Of a stretch of 64,000 nucleotides of DNA, positions 1 to 9,000 are shown in pieces. The notes beneath the pieces were generated by a model. It did no database searches. It saw only the letters and a list, made by a program, of their open reading frames with translations, and was not told the DNA's origin. This DNA is from Clostridiales bacterium. GTDB taxonomy: Bacteria > Bacillota > Clostridia > Oscillospirales > CAG-272. Location: positions 135,188-199,187 of the forward strand of contig DPGK01000029.1 in the NCBI GenBank assembly GCA_003523225.1, read 5' to 3'. The first letter of the stretch is position 1. Every line of letters starts with the position of its first letter. A program made the position numbers and the translations under genes.

Positions 1-239
1 TTTTCGGACATAAGCTCGTAAACCAAGCCGCCCTCGGCATAATCGGGCTGTTTAAGGCTCTGGTCGGCGCCCGAGATATGTATTCTGATCTCACTCGAGG
101 CATTGCCGCCGAGCACCGGTCGGGCGTGTACCAGCGCCGTGCGTGTCCCGTGTCGTGCGGCGGAGATTGCGGCGCAAAGACCTGCCATTCCGCCTCCTAC
201 GACAATGAATTCATAGCTTTTTTCTTCGTAGCGTATCAA
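1..239 (-). CDS. FAD-dependent oxidoreductase, N-terminal fragment (cut by window edge)
   Basis: Only the first 79 or so codons are inside the window; the gene continues beyond position 1. The start is a TTG at 239, five bases after a perfect AGGAGG (245-250). No better in-frame start exists. The translation begins MIRYEEKSYEFIVVGGG, a Rossmann dinucleotide-binding loop (GGGMAG), and then has RPVLGGNASSEIR, the signature of the FAD_oxidored family (PF12831). The same signature is in the complete gene at 61903-63720, so the two are paralogs. The family contains flavoproteins often placed near glycan-use genes; the substrate is unknown. It has its own promoter at 303-331 and is divergent from the beta-helix lipoprotein at 459. 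Confidence 0.85.
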   Translation of the reverse strand, partial: MIRYEEKSYEFIVVGGGMAGLCAAISAARHGTRTALVHARPVLGGNASSEIRIHISGADQSLKQPDYAEGGLVYELMSE

Positions 240-302
240 TTGTTCCTCCTTGGCAGCCGCGTTCCGGTCATTGTCGCGCGGTATATATTTTTTTACTTTT
301 AT

Positions 303-331
303 ATTATCTCACAATTGCCGGTGATTGTCAA
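303..331 (-). promoter_or_regulatory. Sigma-A promoter of the truncated FAD oxidoreductase
   Basis: On the minus strand, TTGACA (331-326) is followed by a 17-base spacer and GATAAT (308-303), about 60 bases before the TTG start at 239. The promoter is back to back with the one at 362-390. Confidence 0.75.
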
Positions 332-361
332 GCGTTTTTGCCGATTTATGCTTTCTGCGGG

Positions 362-390
362 TTGACAAATTGGCGGTCGGATGATACAAT
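362..390 (+). promoter_or_regulatory. Sigma-A promoter of the beta-helix lipoprotein gene
   Basis: TTGACA (362-367), 17-base spacer, TACAAT (385-390). It lies about 60 bases upstream of the ATG at 459, with an AAGGAGA ribosome site at 442-448. Confidence 0.8.
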
Positions 391-458
391 ACAACAATAA
401 GGAATAACCACATAACCACATGACAGTATTCAGAAAGATATAAGGAGAGACACGAAAA

Positions 459-2489
459 ATGAAAGAAACGATTTCCAGAATTATGTTCCTTGTGTGCGCT
501 TTGCTGCTTGCCATCGCGCTTTGCTCCTGCCAGCCGGAGCAGACGCCTGACGAGACTACCGTGGAAGAATCCACCGCAGACCTCAGCGCAATTCTCGGAG
601 TGGAACACGTTGTGAGTCAGAAGGAACTCGGGTGCACTCCGTTTTCCGCCGTGCCCGCAGATGCGGGAGTTGTCGAGGCAAAGGTGTTTGACCGTGAGCT
701 TATCCTGACCGGTCAGGGGGTGGGAAGCACGTCCGTCACCGTTACGAATACATACGGAGAGGAATTTGAAGTATCCGTCGTCTGCGACGCCGTAAACGGA
801 ATTTCGGTCAGCGGCGCATATGCTCCGGATGAAAAGTCGGTCGATGTGCGCGATTTTGGTGCCGGGTCTGCCGACAACGCCACTGCGGCTATCCAGAAAG
901 CAATTGATTCACTGCCCGACGGAGGTACAGTATACATTCCGCGCGGGACATATACCATCAGCCAGATACAGCTGAAGGAGGGTGTAAGCCTCAAGCTCGA
1001 AGGAATGCTTAAGGACTACACCCAGTCATATACTCAGGCGGGAGTACAGCGCGCGGTAGCGCGCGGCGACTTTGCCGTGCTGCGCACCGACGGAAGCGGG
1101 GATATGTTCATAAATCACAAAAACCATGATTACGGACGCAACGGCTGTTCGAATTTTTCGATCACAGGCGGAATGCTGGATATGAAGGGCAAGGTGCGCT
1201 GCTTTATCTGGTGCTGTGCCGACAATGTCCTGCTTAAAAATGTCGTTCTCAAGGACTGCCCCAACAACCATGCCATTCAGGTCACGGGCAGCACAAATGT
1301 ACGCATTCTTGACTGTATGTTTGCCGGGTATAACTATACGACAAACAATACCACAGCCGAGGTGATACAGATCGAGCAGACGCATCCGGGCGCGATCGGT
1401 GGCGGAGACAATCCTGCCTCCAAATTCGCTGTGGGTGAATACTATTCCTGCTCGAATGTTGAAATAAGCGGCTGCTATTTCGGCAGAAGCGACACATATG
1501 ACGCTCCCACATATGCCATAGGGCATCACGGTCAGGTGCATAAGTCTGCGGTGACGGGACTTAAGATTACGGGCTGTGTGTTTGACAGCTGCCGCTGCTC
1601 CGCAATACGTTATCCCGCTTACAGCGATGTGCTGATAAGCGGTAACAGGTTTATTTCGGATCGCGCCAACAGTGTTTCCGATGATGCTGTGTCCTATCAG
1701 ATATCTCTTTATCTCAAGGATTCGGATATTTCAATAAAGACCACAAACGCCTCCGGCGCTTCGGTGACCGCATATTACGCAAGAAAATACGCCTGCATCG
1801 GCTCGATAGGCACGGTGATCGAAAACAATGTGTTTGAATTCAGCGGCGCGACAAAAATGCGCGGCGCGGTAAAAGCGGTGTCAAATCTTTATGACTCCGA
1901 CGTGATGTATGACACAAGCACGGCGTTTATAAACTGGTATACCGACACCCCGGCGATTCAGCGCGGCTTCAAGCTGGTTCAGAACCGTATAGAGGATCTG
2001 ACTGTGCGCGGTAACAAGATAATTGTTGACGACAAGTTTACAGGCAGCGGACGCTTCTTTGAAATGCGCTATGTAAAGGGGCTGCTTTGCGAGGACAATA
2101 CCGTCGAGGGAAAGAGCTATAACGTAAGCTCGGTCGTTGACGGTGTAAGCATCGAATATGCGCAGGCTGTGGGCTGCACATCAATGGCGCAGTATCAAAG
2201 AAAATATACCGTTTCCGCGATAAGGACCTGCCCTGTCGACATTTTGCTTGGCGGAGAGGGCGGAATGACTTTGCGCTATATGTCTACGAGCGCAAAAAGA
2301 CTGACACTGCTGTCGGACGGCGGCAGACTCCTGCTCAGCGTCAATGATGACGGCTCGCTTTCGGTCACGCCCGTTCCCGACGAGGGCAAGACCTTCGCAG
2401 GCTATGAGGTAACTTCGGGAACGCTGACACCGAACGGCAACCGCTCGGAATTTTCCGATAACGTCACCGTTACTGCTAAGTTCAGATAA
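459..2489 (+). CDS. Secreted right-handed beta-helix (pectate-lyase-superfamily) lipoprotein
   Basis: The 676-residue product starts with a lipoprotein signal peptide: a charged N-terminus, a hydrophobic stretch and an LCSC lipobox with Cys24 as the likely lipidated residue. Residues about 45-115 look like a bacterial Ig-like (Big2-type) domain. Residues about 125-560 are a beta-helix; the entry motif (DVRDFGAGSADNATAAIQKA, then GGTVYIPRGTY) is typical of Pectate_lyase_3 and GH28-like proteins, and many short N-rich coils follow. The last 60 or so residues (GYEVTSGTLTPNG, ending VTAKF) resemble a divergent InlB-type repeat. The inferred role is an outer-surface polysaccharide lyase or hydrolase. 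The exact activity cannot be read from the sequence, because beta-helix catalytic residues are not conserved across families. Confidence 0.8.
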   Translation: MKETISRIMFLVCALLLAIALCSCQPEQTPDETTVEESTADLSAILGVEHVVSQKELGCTPFSAVPADAGVVEAKVFDRELILTGQGVGSTSVTVTNTYGEEFEVSVVCDAVNGISVSGAYAPDEKSVDVRDFGAGSADNATAAIQKAIDSLPDGGTVYIPRGTYTISQIQLKEGVSLKLEGMLKDYTQSYTQAGVQRAVARGDFAVLRTDGSGDMFINHKNHDYGRNGCSNFSITGGMLDMKGKVRCFIWCCADNVLLKNVVLKDCPNNHAIQVTGSTNVRILDCMFAGYNYTTNNTTAEVIQIEQTHPGAIGGGDNPASKFAVGEYYSCSNVEISGCYFGRSDTYDAPTYAIGHHGQVHKSAVTGLKITGCVFDSCRCSAIRYPAYSDVLISGNRFISDRANSVSDDAVSYQISLYLKDSDISIKTTNASGASVTAYYARKYACIGSIGTVIENNVFEFSGATKMRGAVKAVSNLYDSDVMYDTSTAFINWYTDTPAIQRGFKLVQNRIEDLTVRGNKIIVDDKFTGSGRFFEMRYVKGLLCEDNTVEGKSYNVSSVVDGVSIEYAQAVGCTSMAQYQRKYTVSAIRTCPVDILLGGEGGMTLRYMSTSAKRLTLLSDGGRLLLSVNDDGSLSVTPVPDEGKTFAGYEVTSGTLTPNGNRSEFSDNVTVTAKFR

Positions 2490-2533
2490 AACAGAAGCTG
2501 AGACCGTATCTCTGCTTCTTGCTCAGCATAAAA

Positions 2534-2573
2534 AACCACCCCGGCAGGAATTAAACGTCCCTGCCGGGGTGGT
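2534..2573 (-). terminator. Rho-independent terminator downstream of araD (probably bidirectional)
   Basis: A perfect 15-bp inverted repeat (2534-2548 with 2559-2573). On the minus strand it is followed by a run of T, as expected for the end of the adh-araD transcript. It also lies between convergent genes, so it can stop the lipoprotein transcript from the left. Confidence 0.85.
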
Positions 2574-2636
2574 TTCCGTGATCGGAAAAATAATATTGCT
2601 ATAAAATACGGAATGCTGTGTATTATTGCGCGCGGG

Positions 2637-3338
2637 TCAGTTCTGCCCGTAATATGCGTTCTTACCGTGCTTGCGGTCGTAGTGACGGGAGAGCAGCTCG
2701 GGCTGTATGATCTCGGGCTTTTGTCCGGCTGCGGCAAAAAGCTGCTCGGTATACAGCGCCATTTGCGCCACGACCTCAAGCACTGCCGAGACCTCGACCG
2801 ATTCCGGGGCGTTTTTACCCCATGTGAACGGTCCGTGTGAGTGGACCAGCGCGGCGCGCATACGTTCCGCGCCTATCGGCTTTATCGCCTCGATGATAAC
2901 GGTTGCAGTCTCCTTTTCGTATGATCCCGCAATTTCCTCGGGTGTCATTTTTCTGGTGCAGGGGATTGCTCCGGAAAAATAATCGGCGTGTGTCGTGCCG
3001 TATGCGGCAATGCTTCTGCCCGCCTGTGCAAACGCCACGGCGTGTGTTGAGTGCGTGTGCGTCACACCGCCGATCTCGGGGAATGCGCGGTAAAGCGCAA
3101 GGTGAGTGGGGGTGTCGGACGAGGGCTTGAGTCTGCCTTCGATCACTCTGCCGTCAAGGTCAAGCACCGGCAGGCAGTCGGGGGTAAGCTCATCGTACGG
3201 AACACCGGACGGTTTTATAACTACAAGCCCGCTTGCGCGGTCGATGCCGCTGACATTGCCCCATGTGTTGATGACAAGTCCGCGCGCGACAAGCTCCATG
3301 TTTGCTTCATATACTTCTTTTTTCAGGGATTCAAGCAT
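2637..3338 (-). CDS. araD: L-ribulose-5-phosphate 4-epimerase
   Basis: Class II aldolase/epimerase family, 233 residues, the usual length. Landmarks are the substrate loop GNVSGID, KPSGVPYDEL, SSDTPTHLALYRAF, the zinc-ligand pair HTHS and the family C-terminus RKHGKNAYYGQ. It would convert L-ribulose 5-phosphate to D-xylulose 5-phosphate in L-arabinose use, in the cytoplasm. The start is ATG 3338 with GGAGGG four bases upstream; it overlaps the stop of the dehydrogenase gene by eight bases (ATGCTTGA), implying translational coupling. A longer reading from 3395 lies inside the upstream gene and is rejected. No araA or araB is in the window, so action on a related ketopentose phosphate or a fuculose-type substrate cannot be excluded. 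Confidence 0.9.
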   Translation of the reverse strand: MLESLKKEVYEANMELVARGLVINTWGNVSGIDRASGLVVIKPSGVPYDELTPDCLPVLDLDGRVIEGRLKPSSDTPTHLALYRAFPEIGGVTHTHSTHAVAFAQAGRSIAAYGTTHADYFSGAIPCTRKMTPEEIAGSYEKETATVIIEAIKPIGAERMRAALVHSHGPFTWGKNAPESVEVSAVLEVVAQMALYTEQLFAAAGQKPEIIQPELLSRHYDRKHGKNAYYGQN

Positions 3339-4446
3339 TTTTCCCTCCAAAGTGTTTGCGGTAAATTTCTGTTTTTTCTTCATCCGACAGCACATAAGGG
3401 CTGTTCGTGTAATTTTTTGCGTTGCTTATCAGCGAAACGCGCTCGGCGATCTCCGCGTCGGTGAAGTGCAGTCTGACGGCGGCGAGGGAAGGCAGATATT
3501 CTGCAAGCAGCGAGGGTTTTGTGCCGATACCGGCGGCAAATGCGTCGATCAGAGCCGCGCCTTCGGGAGTTCTGCGGTTGTACTCAATATAGTCGCCGTG
3601 GAAGACCGCGCACGCTCTGCCATGCGGAATGCCGTCGAGCAGAGTCAGGCTGTATCCGAGCGGATGCGGGAATCCCGTCCCGGTGATGCTTATCGCCGCA
3701 CCTGCGGCGCAGGAGGCACAGGCAAGAGCGTCCCGCATATCCGGCGTAAAGGTGTCGGGATATTCCGACAGCACATCCCATATCGCGCGTCCCGCATAAA
3801 GCGAGAGCATACGCGAAAGATCGTTTGATTTAGGCGAAAGATATGACTCCATCGCGTGCGCCATGGCGTCAAGCGCGGTGCTTATCGTGCCGTCGCGCCC
3901 CACCGATTCGGTGTATGCGGGGTCAAGAAAAGCCACGCGCGCCCATGCTCCGCGCGAGGAGTAGGTCTTTTTATGTCTGCCGTCGGGAAGGGTAAGCACC
4001 GAATAGGGGTTGGCTTCGCTGCCGGTTCCGGCTGTGGTGGGGATAAGCACTATGGGAAGAGGTGGGTTTTGCAGCTTTTCTGGTATATACAGCTCCTCGG
4101 GTGCTATAGTGGGATTTGCCGCGAATGCAGCGACGGCTTTGGCGCTGTCCATTGCCGAGCCTCCGCCTATGCCGATCACAAAATCTGCTCCCAGCGCGGC
4201 GGCGCGAAGCCCCATGTCGTACGCCGATGAAAGCGGTGGATTCGGCAGCGCTCCGTCAAGTATGTCGCAGGCTATTCCAAGGGATGACAGCGCCCGCGTC
4301 ACGTCGCCGAGCGCCCCGGAGGCATGCGCGCTGTGCTTGCCGCATACCACGGCGGCGTGCCTTCCGAGCTTCAGCTCATTCGGGCGGGAGGCGACGCATC
4401 CGCGCCCGGAAATTATTTTTACAGGTATGTCTATTGAAAACATCAT
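3331..4446 (-). CDS. Iron-containing alcohol dehydrogenase family protein
   Basis: A 371-residue member of the Fe-ADH/dehydroquinate-synthase-like fold. The nucleotide-binding part has GIGGGSAMDSAKAVAAF. The family segment PTTAGTGSEANPYSVLT follows, and then the metal region DAMAHAMESYLS, with further His-rich segments (FPHPLGYSL, PHGRACAVFHG). The start ATG ATG at 4446/4443 gives a normal N-terminus; the long upstream extension in the same frame is AT-rich non-coding DNA. The minus strand has a TATAAT-like -10 at 4500-4495 but no clear -35. The gene is coupled to araD through an eight-base overlap, so the alcohol or sugar-alcohol substrate probably belongs to pentose or deoxysugar breakdown; the exact substrate is not readable. 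Confidence 0.85.
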   Translation of the reverse strand: MMFSIDIPVKIISGRGCVASRPNELKLGRHAAVVCGKHSAHASGALGDVTRALSSLGIACDILDGALPNPPLSSAYDMGLRAAALGADFVIGIGGGSAMDSAKAVAAFAANPTIAPEELYIPEKLQNPPLPIVLIPTTAGTGSEANPYSVLTLPDGRHKKTYSSRGAWARVAFLDPAYTESVGRDGTISTALDAMAHAMESYLSPKSNDLSRMLSLYAGRAIWDVLSEYPDTFTPDMRDALACASCAAGAAISITGTGFPHPLGYSLTLLDGIPHGRACAVFHGDYIEYNRRTPEGAALIDAFAAGIGTKPSLLAEYLPSLAAVRLHFTDAEIAERVSLISNAKNYTNSPYVLSDEEKTEIYRKHFGGKNA

Positions 4447-4601
4447 AGTCTCAGCCTTTCCCGCGCATTGTACGCGGACAAAATTACTCCATGTATTATA
4501 CACCGAAATTATTAACCGGATGTGAATAGCAAAAATAACCGCTTGAAATATAGTGAATATATTTGATTCCATATATTTTTTTATATACTATAAAAAAAGT
4601 G

Positions 4602-4630
4602 TTGAAATCGCGCGCGAATTGTGGTAATAT
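4602..4630 (+). promoter_or_regulatory. Sigma-A promoter of the cdaA operon
   Basis: TTGAAA (4602-4607), 17-base spacer, TAATAT (4625-4630), about 40 bases before the cdaA ATG. The surrounding 4540-4650 stretch is very AT-rich compared with its flanks. Confidence 0.65.
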
Positions 4631-4670
4631 AATAATATTGATTTAACTTACATTAGGCAAGGAAGCTGAA

Positions 4671-5615
4671 ATGGTTGCTGTTTCGACATTTTTTGAGAAA
4701 CTCGGGGATTTTTTCACCTCTGCCGCCGAGTTCTGCAATTCATATATTCTCGACGCCCTGCGTGGCTTTACGTTCGCGGACGCGCTTGATATACTGATCC
4801 TTTCCGCGATACTTTTTTATATTTACCGATTCATACGCAACCGGCGCGCCGGAAGGCTTGCCATCGGTCTGCTTTTTGTGATCGCGGTGATGCTGTTGAG
4901 CATCGCCCTTAACCTCAAGGCGCTGAAATTTGTGCTTCAGAACTTTTATCAGGTCGGCATGATCGCCATAATTGTGATCTTTCAGTCTGACCTTCGTGCG
5001 GCGCTGGAGCGCTTCGGTACTACGCCTATCAAGGGCTTACGAAGTATGAATGCCGGAGAGATGAAAAAGATCGTCGAAATGGCGGATGTGCTGAGTGAGG
5101 CGGCGGATGCAATGGCACGCAGCCGCACCGGCGCTCTCATTGCCATTGAGCGCAACACAAAGCTCGGCGAGCATCTGGGGCAGGGAGTGGTTCTGAACGC
5201 TGAAATGTCCGCTCCGTTGCTTCGAAATATTTTCGTCAACAAAGCTCCTCTGCACGACGGCGCCGTTATCGTGCGCGGCCGCCGCATATACGCCGCGGGT
5301 TGTTATCTGCCGCTGTCATCAAAGGACGTAAATAAGGATCTCGGCACGCGACACAGGGCGGCGCTGGGTCTCAGCGAGGTCAGCGACGCGGTAGTGATAG
5401 TTGTTTCGGAGGAGACCGGAACAATATCAATTGCGGTTGACGGTGAGCTTGAGCGTAACTTCACGTACGCCACACTCAAGCAGCAGCTTGTAAAATATCT
5501 TGTGCCGGACGAAGGGCCGGTAAAGAAGATCAGCAGACGCGCCAGACGCGCCGCGGAACGCCTTGAAAAAGAAAAAGCCGCGGACGGCGCGGAAAACAAG
5601 GAAAAGAAACGGTAA
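4671..5615 (+). CDS. cdaA: Diadenylate cyclase CdaA (c-di-AMP synthase)
   Basis: A membrane enzyme that condenses two ATP into c-di-AMP. The 314-residue product has three predicted membrane segments in the first 110 residues (FADALDILILSAILFYI, then LAIGLLFVIAVMLLSIAL), followed by the DisA_N catalytic domain with both diagnostic motifs, LHDGAVIV (DGA) and GTRHRAA (RHR). The C-terminus carries a charged Arg/Lys/Glu-rich tail that makes it somewhat longer than the Bacillus enzyme. The AAGGAAG ribosome site is at 4659-4665. It is followed after 18 bases by the YbbR-type regulator, the conserved cdaA-cdaR pair. c-di-AMP controls potassium and osmolyte uptake and wall homeostasis. Confidence 0.95.
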   Translation: MVAVSTFFEKLGDFFTSAAEFCNSYILDALRGFTFADALDILILSAILFYIYRFIRNRRAGRLAIGLLFVIAVMLLSIALNLKALKFVLQNFYQVGMIAIIVIFQSDLRAALERFGTTPIKGLRSMNAGEMKKIVEMADVLSEAADAMARSRTGALIAIERNTKLGEHLGQGVVLNAEMSAPLLRNIFVNKAPLHDGAVIVRGRRIYAAGCYLPLSSKDVNKDLGTRHRAALGLSEVSDAVVIVVSEETGTISIAVDGELERNFTYATLKQQLVKYLVPDEGPVKKISRRARRAAERLEKEKAADGAENKEKKR

Positions 5616-5633
5616 GGAGGCGCAAAAGGTCGT

Positions 5634-6722
5634 ATGAAAAAAAGATCTGCCGAAAACGAATATTCAGAATACGACGCAGCGGATCAGTACTCCGAAACAG
5701 GTCGGGACAGTCGCGGCGGCTTGCAGATAATTGCGCGTATTGTGTGTCTTTTGCTTGCTTTTGCCATCTGGCTTTATGTCATTGACAACGATTCCGACGA
5801 CTACGAAAAGACATTTACGCTTATTGCCGTTGAGGTCGAGGGCAGTGAAACGCTTGCTGACGCAAGCAACATGTCGGTCATAAATCTTGAGGAGAGCGCC
5901 GTCAGCGTTACGGTGCGCGGCAAACGCAGCGAGATAAACGCGCTCACCTCCGAGGATTTTCGCGCATATGTGAATGTAGGCGGTATAACCACTGCCGACA
6001 GGCATCTTGTTCCTGTGTCTGTTGACCTGCCTGCCGGAGTCGAAAGGATAAACACAGAACCGTCTGCGGTCAATATTTACACCGACGTACTTGCCTCCCG
6101 CGAGGTTCCCGTGGAGGTCGTTCCGCGGTATATAATTGATTCCTCCTATACGATCGGAAAGATCGAAAAGAGCGCGGATACCGTTACGGTCAGCGGACCC
6201 AAGAACCTGCTTGAAAGGATCGCGGCGCTGAGAGCCGTGATCGAAATGGGCGAGATAACCACAGGCGTGATAGCCACCGGAGTCCTTGAGCCGGTCGATA
6301 AGGACGGGCTGGCAGTGGACAGCAAGTATCTGCGCCTCGGTACGCAGGATATCACGGTATCTCTTGAGGTCTACACCGACAAAACGGTGCCGCTTGCGGC
6401 GGAGCTTTCCCCCGGCTTTTCGTCGTCGCTTTACCGCGGCTGTACTATAACGCCCGCCTCGGTGACTCTGCGCGGAGACCCGAAGCTGCTTGCCGCGGTC
6501 GATAAGGTCGTTATCCTCAATATTCTGTCGGACGAAAAGGACAGTTACACGGTAACGCTTACCGCTTCAATGCTGCCGGCAGGGATAAGTTTTGTCGAAA
6601 ATCCGGGGTCGGCTGAGGTGCGCCTGATATTTGACGCGCCGGAGACAACTGCTCCGCCGGAGACTGCCGCAATTCCAGCGGACGGAAACGATCCTGAAGA
6701 GGATATTGAAATTCCCGAGTGA
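5634..6722 (+). CDS. cdaR: YbbR-domain protein CdaR, regulator of CdaA
   Basis: A 362-residue protein with a short cytoplasmic N-terminus, one membrane anchor (about residues 36-52, IVCLLLAFAIWLYVI) and an extracytoplasmic part made of tandem YbbR domains (repeated VPVEVVPRY- and SVTVRGKRSEI-like strands, with the GP/GD turn motifs TVSGPKNLL and TLRGDPKLL). It ends in a Pro/Glu/Thr-rich tail. In Bacillota CdaR binds CdaA and tunes its activity. Here the pair is not followed directly by glmM, which usually completes the operon; a COG2509-type flavoprotein comes next. Confidence 0.88.
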   Translation: MKKRSAENEYSEYDAADQYSETGRDSRGGLQIIARIVCLLLAFAIWLYVIDNDSDDYEKTFTLIAVEVEGSETLADASNMSVINLEESAVSVTVRGKRSEINALTSEDFRAYVNVGGITTADRHLVPVSVDLPAGVERINTEPSAVNIYTDVLASREVPVEVVPRYIIDSSYTIGKIEKSADTVTVSGPKNLLERIAALRAVIEMGEITTGVIATGVLEPVDKDGLAVDSKYLRLGTQDITVSLEVYTDKTVPLAAELSPGFSSSLYRGCTITPASVTLRGDPKLLAAVDKVVILNILSDEKDSYTVTLTASMLPAGISFVENPGSAEVRLIFDAPETTAPPETAAIPADGNDPEEDIEIPE

Positions 6723-6777
6723 GAAGACTTGCGCAATTTTTAGTTTAGCTGACATGAGCAGCTGATACGGAGATCTA

Positions 6778-8424
6778 TTGCATATGAGCAGAATAACGCT
6801 TCGCCGACTGTTGACCGGAACCATTGTGCTCCCCTTTACAGCCGGCGATGCGGCGGCTTTTGACGCCGCCGCAAGAATGATGAAGCGAGTGGGAGCGGAC
6901 GGGGTTCCGCTTCGTTTTCACCTTTACAGAAAATCGGTGGACGCAAGGCGGAGGGATATGATCCGTTTTGTGTACACCTTTGCGGTCGAAGCCGACGAGC
7001 CTTTTACCATTGACTCACGCCGTGCCGCCGATGAAGGAATAAGGGAATACCCCGACGATTCCTTTGCAATATTCCGTGGGGGTAGCCCGATGAAGGCGCC
7101 GCCGCTTGTGGTGGGCATGGGACCCGCCGGAATGTTTGCCGCGCTGATGCTTGCGGAGCAGGGATACCGTCCTGTGATAATCGACCGCGGTGACGCTACC
7201 GAGGAGAGAGTACGCAGGGTCGGGATATTCTTTGCGGGCGGCGCGCTTGACCCGGAGTCGAACGTTCAGTTCGGCGCGGGGGGAGCAGGCACATTTTCGG
7301 ACGGCAAGCTTGTCACACGCATCGGTGACCCACACACCTCCTATATTATGCGCCGCCTTTGCGAGTTCGGCGCGCCGGAGGAGATCATGTGGCGCTCAAA
7401 GCCCCATGTGGGTACTGATCTGTTGCGCGGTGTGGTAAGCCGTCTGCTTTCGCGTATTGAGGAATGCGGCGGAAGTCTTATCTGCCGCTGTCGCCTTGAC
7501 GGAATAGACGAGTTGCCGGACGGAAGCCTTGCGGCTCATACCTCGCGCGGCGATATACACTGCGGTGCGGCGATCCTTGCCACCGGACACAGCGCAAGAG
7601 ACACATACGAATATCTTATCTCAAGCGGCTATTCCGTAGAGCGCAAGCCTTTTTCGGTCGGTGTGCGTGTGGAGCATCTGTGTGAGGATATTGACCGTGC
7701 AATGTTCGGCGCTCACGCCGGGGATGAGCGGCTCGGGCACGCCGAATATACTCTTTCCGACACCAAGGGAGAGCGCGGCGTTTATACCTTCTGTATGTGT
7801 CCCGGCGGGGAGGTCATTGCGGCTGCGAGCGAGGAAGGCGGCGTTGTGGTAAACGGCATGAGCGCCCACGCGCGCGACGGCAGAAATTCCAATTCCGCGC
7901 TTGCAGTCAGCGTTCTGCCGTCCGATTGCGGTACGTCTCCGCGCGACGGCATAGAATATCAGCGCCGACTTGAGCGCGCGGCATTTGCCGCAGGAGGCAG
8001 TGATTATTCCGCCCCGATAGAAACAGCGGGCGATTTTATGGCGGGAAAGCGCCCGGAAGGGGCAGTGCTTTCCGAGCCGGGAAGGATAATTCCCACATAT
8101 ACACGCGGTGCATGGCGCACTGCAGACCTTTGGCGCGTGCTGCCGGAGGGTATCTGCCGCGGGCTTTGCCGCGGACTTGAAGTTTTCTCATCCCGCATCA
8201 AGGGCTTTGGCGCGCCGGATGTTATACTGTCGGGAGTGGAAACACGAACCTCAGCTCCGGTGCGTATACTGCGTGGAGAGAACGGGCGCGCGCCGGGCAA
8301 AGGCGCGGTCTATCCCTGCGGAGAGGGCGCGGGATATGCCGGAGGCATAACGAGCGCGGCGCTTGACGGTCTTAAGACCGCACTTGCGGTAATTGCCGCA
8401 AACGCTCCGCCGTGCGGGAAATAA
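6778..8424 (+). CDS. Uncharacterised FAD-dependent dehydrogenase (COG2509-type)
   Basis: A 548-residue flavoprotein. Residues 1-95 form the N-terminal alpha/beta domain typical of COG2509. The FAD-binding Rossmann motif is at about residue 110 (VVGMGPAGMFAALMLAEQGY), followed by VIIDRGD, the conserved ESNVQFGAGGAGTFSDGKL block and an ATGHSARD motif near residue 260. The C-terminal FAD motif is PCGEGAGYAGGI. The family is widespread in Clostridia, often beside cdaR and glmM, but its reaction is unknown. Two starts are possible: TTG 6778, five bases after GGAG, or ATG 6784, eleven bases after it; the spacing slightly favours TTG. Confidence 0.85.
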   Translation: MHMSRITLRRLLTGTIVLPFTAGDAAAFDAAARMMKRVGADGVPLRFHLYRKSVDARRRDMIRFVYTFAVEADEPFTIDSRRAADEGIREYPDDSFAIFRGGSPMKAPPLVVGMGPAGMFAALMLAEQGYRPVIIDRGDATEERVRRVGIFFAGGALDPESNVQFGAGGAGTFSDGKLVTRIGDPHTSYIMRRLCEFGAPEEIMWRSKPHVGTDLLRGVVSRLLSRIEECGGSLICRCRLDGIDELPDGSLAAHTSRGDIHCGAAILATGHSARDTYEYLISSGYSVERKPFSVGVRVEHLCEDIDRAMFGAHAGDERLGHAEYTLSDTKGERGVYTFCMCPGGEVIAAASEEGGVVVNGMSAHARDGRNSNSALAVSVLPSDCGTSPRDGIEYQRRLERAAFAAGGSDYSAPIETAGDFMAGKRPEGAVLSEPGRIIPTYTRGAWRTADLWRVLPEGICRGLCRGLEVFSSRIKGFGAPDVILSGVETRTSAPVRILRGENGRAPGKGAVYPCGEGAGYAGGITSAALDGLKTALAVIAANAPPCGK

Positions 8425-8508
8425 ATAACGCGGCTTTACCGGAGGAGCTTCGACACACGCCGATCCGGTATCAAGAATCAATTGAACTGAAAGGTACGGT
8501 CTGAAAAT

Positions 8509-8976
8509 ATGAAAAGCGAGGGCAGGGTAGTAAGTCTTGACGGAAGGTATGCCGTTGTCGCCACCGAAAGACGGGCGGCATGTGATGGCTGTCATAAAAG
8601 AGAAGAGGACGGCACCTGCTCCGTGTGTACTCTCCTTGGCGGCGAGCGGCGGCTTGACACCCGTGCGCTCAACCGTGCCGGCGCAAAGGTTGGGGATACT
8701 GTGGCGCTTGAGAGCAGCTCCGGGAGGATGCTCGGTTATGCGGCGCTGGTCTTTCTTCTCCCCTGCGTGCTTGCCATCGCGGCGTATCTGATCTCCTCCC
8801 GCTTTACCGGAAGCGAAACTCTGCTGGCGCTTTCCGCGCTCGGAGGCCTGGCTCTGGGGCTTGCCGCAGCGGCGCTTTATTCGAAATTCTGCGCGCGCGA
8901 CCGGGTAGATGTCGTGATAACAGAGATCATAAATACAGAGACAACGGATCCCGCAGACGCAGATTCAAATAATTAA
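8509..8976 (+). CDS. RseC/MucC-family redox membrane protein
   Basis: A 155-residue protein of the RseC_MucC family. The N-terminal soluble part has two cysteine pairs, CDGC and CSVC (residues about 25-40), and a small beta domain; two adjacent membrane helices follow (about 75-97 and 102-122). Family members act as SoxR-reducing components or modulators of sigma-E in Proteobacteria; in Clostridia they often accompany Rnf-like electron transport, and the function is not established. It sits between the flavoprotein and recJ in the same transcriptional direction, which suggests a redox partnership but does not prove one. Confidence 0.8.
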   Translation: MKSEGRVVSLDGRYAVVATERRAACDGCHKREEDGTCSVCTLLGGERRLDTRALNRAGAKVGDTVALESSSGRMLGYAALVFLLPCVLAIAAYLISSRFTGSETLLALSALGGLALGLAAAALYSKFCARDRVDVVITEIINTETTDPADADSNN

Positions 8977-9000
8977 TAGTGTAAGGTACATACTGAATAT

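Noticed and set aside
3106..4525. Several plus-strand frames of 137-240 codons
   Set aside because: They are antisense to the adh-araD pair, which is unambiguous by homology.
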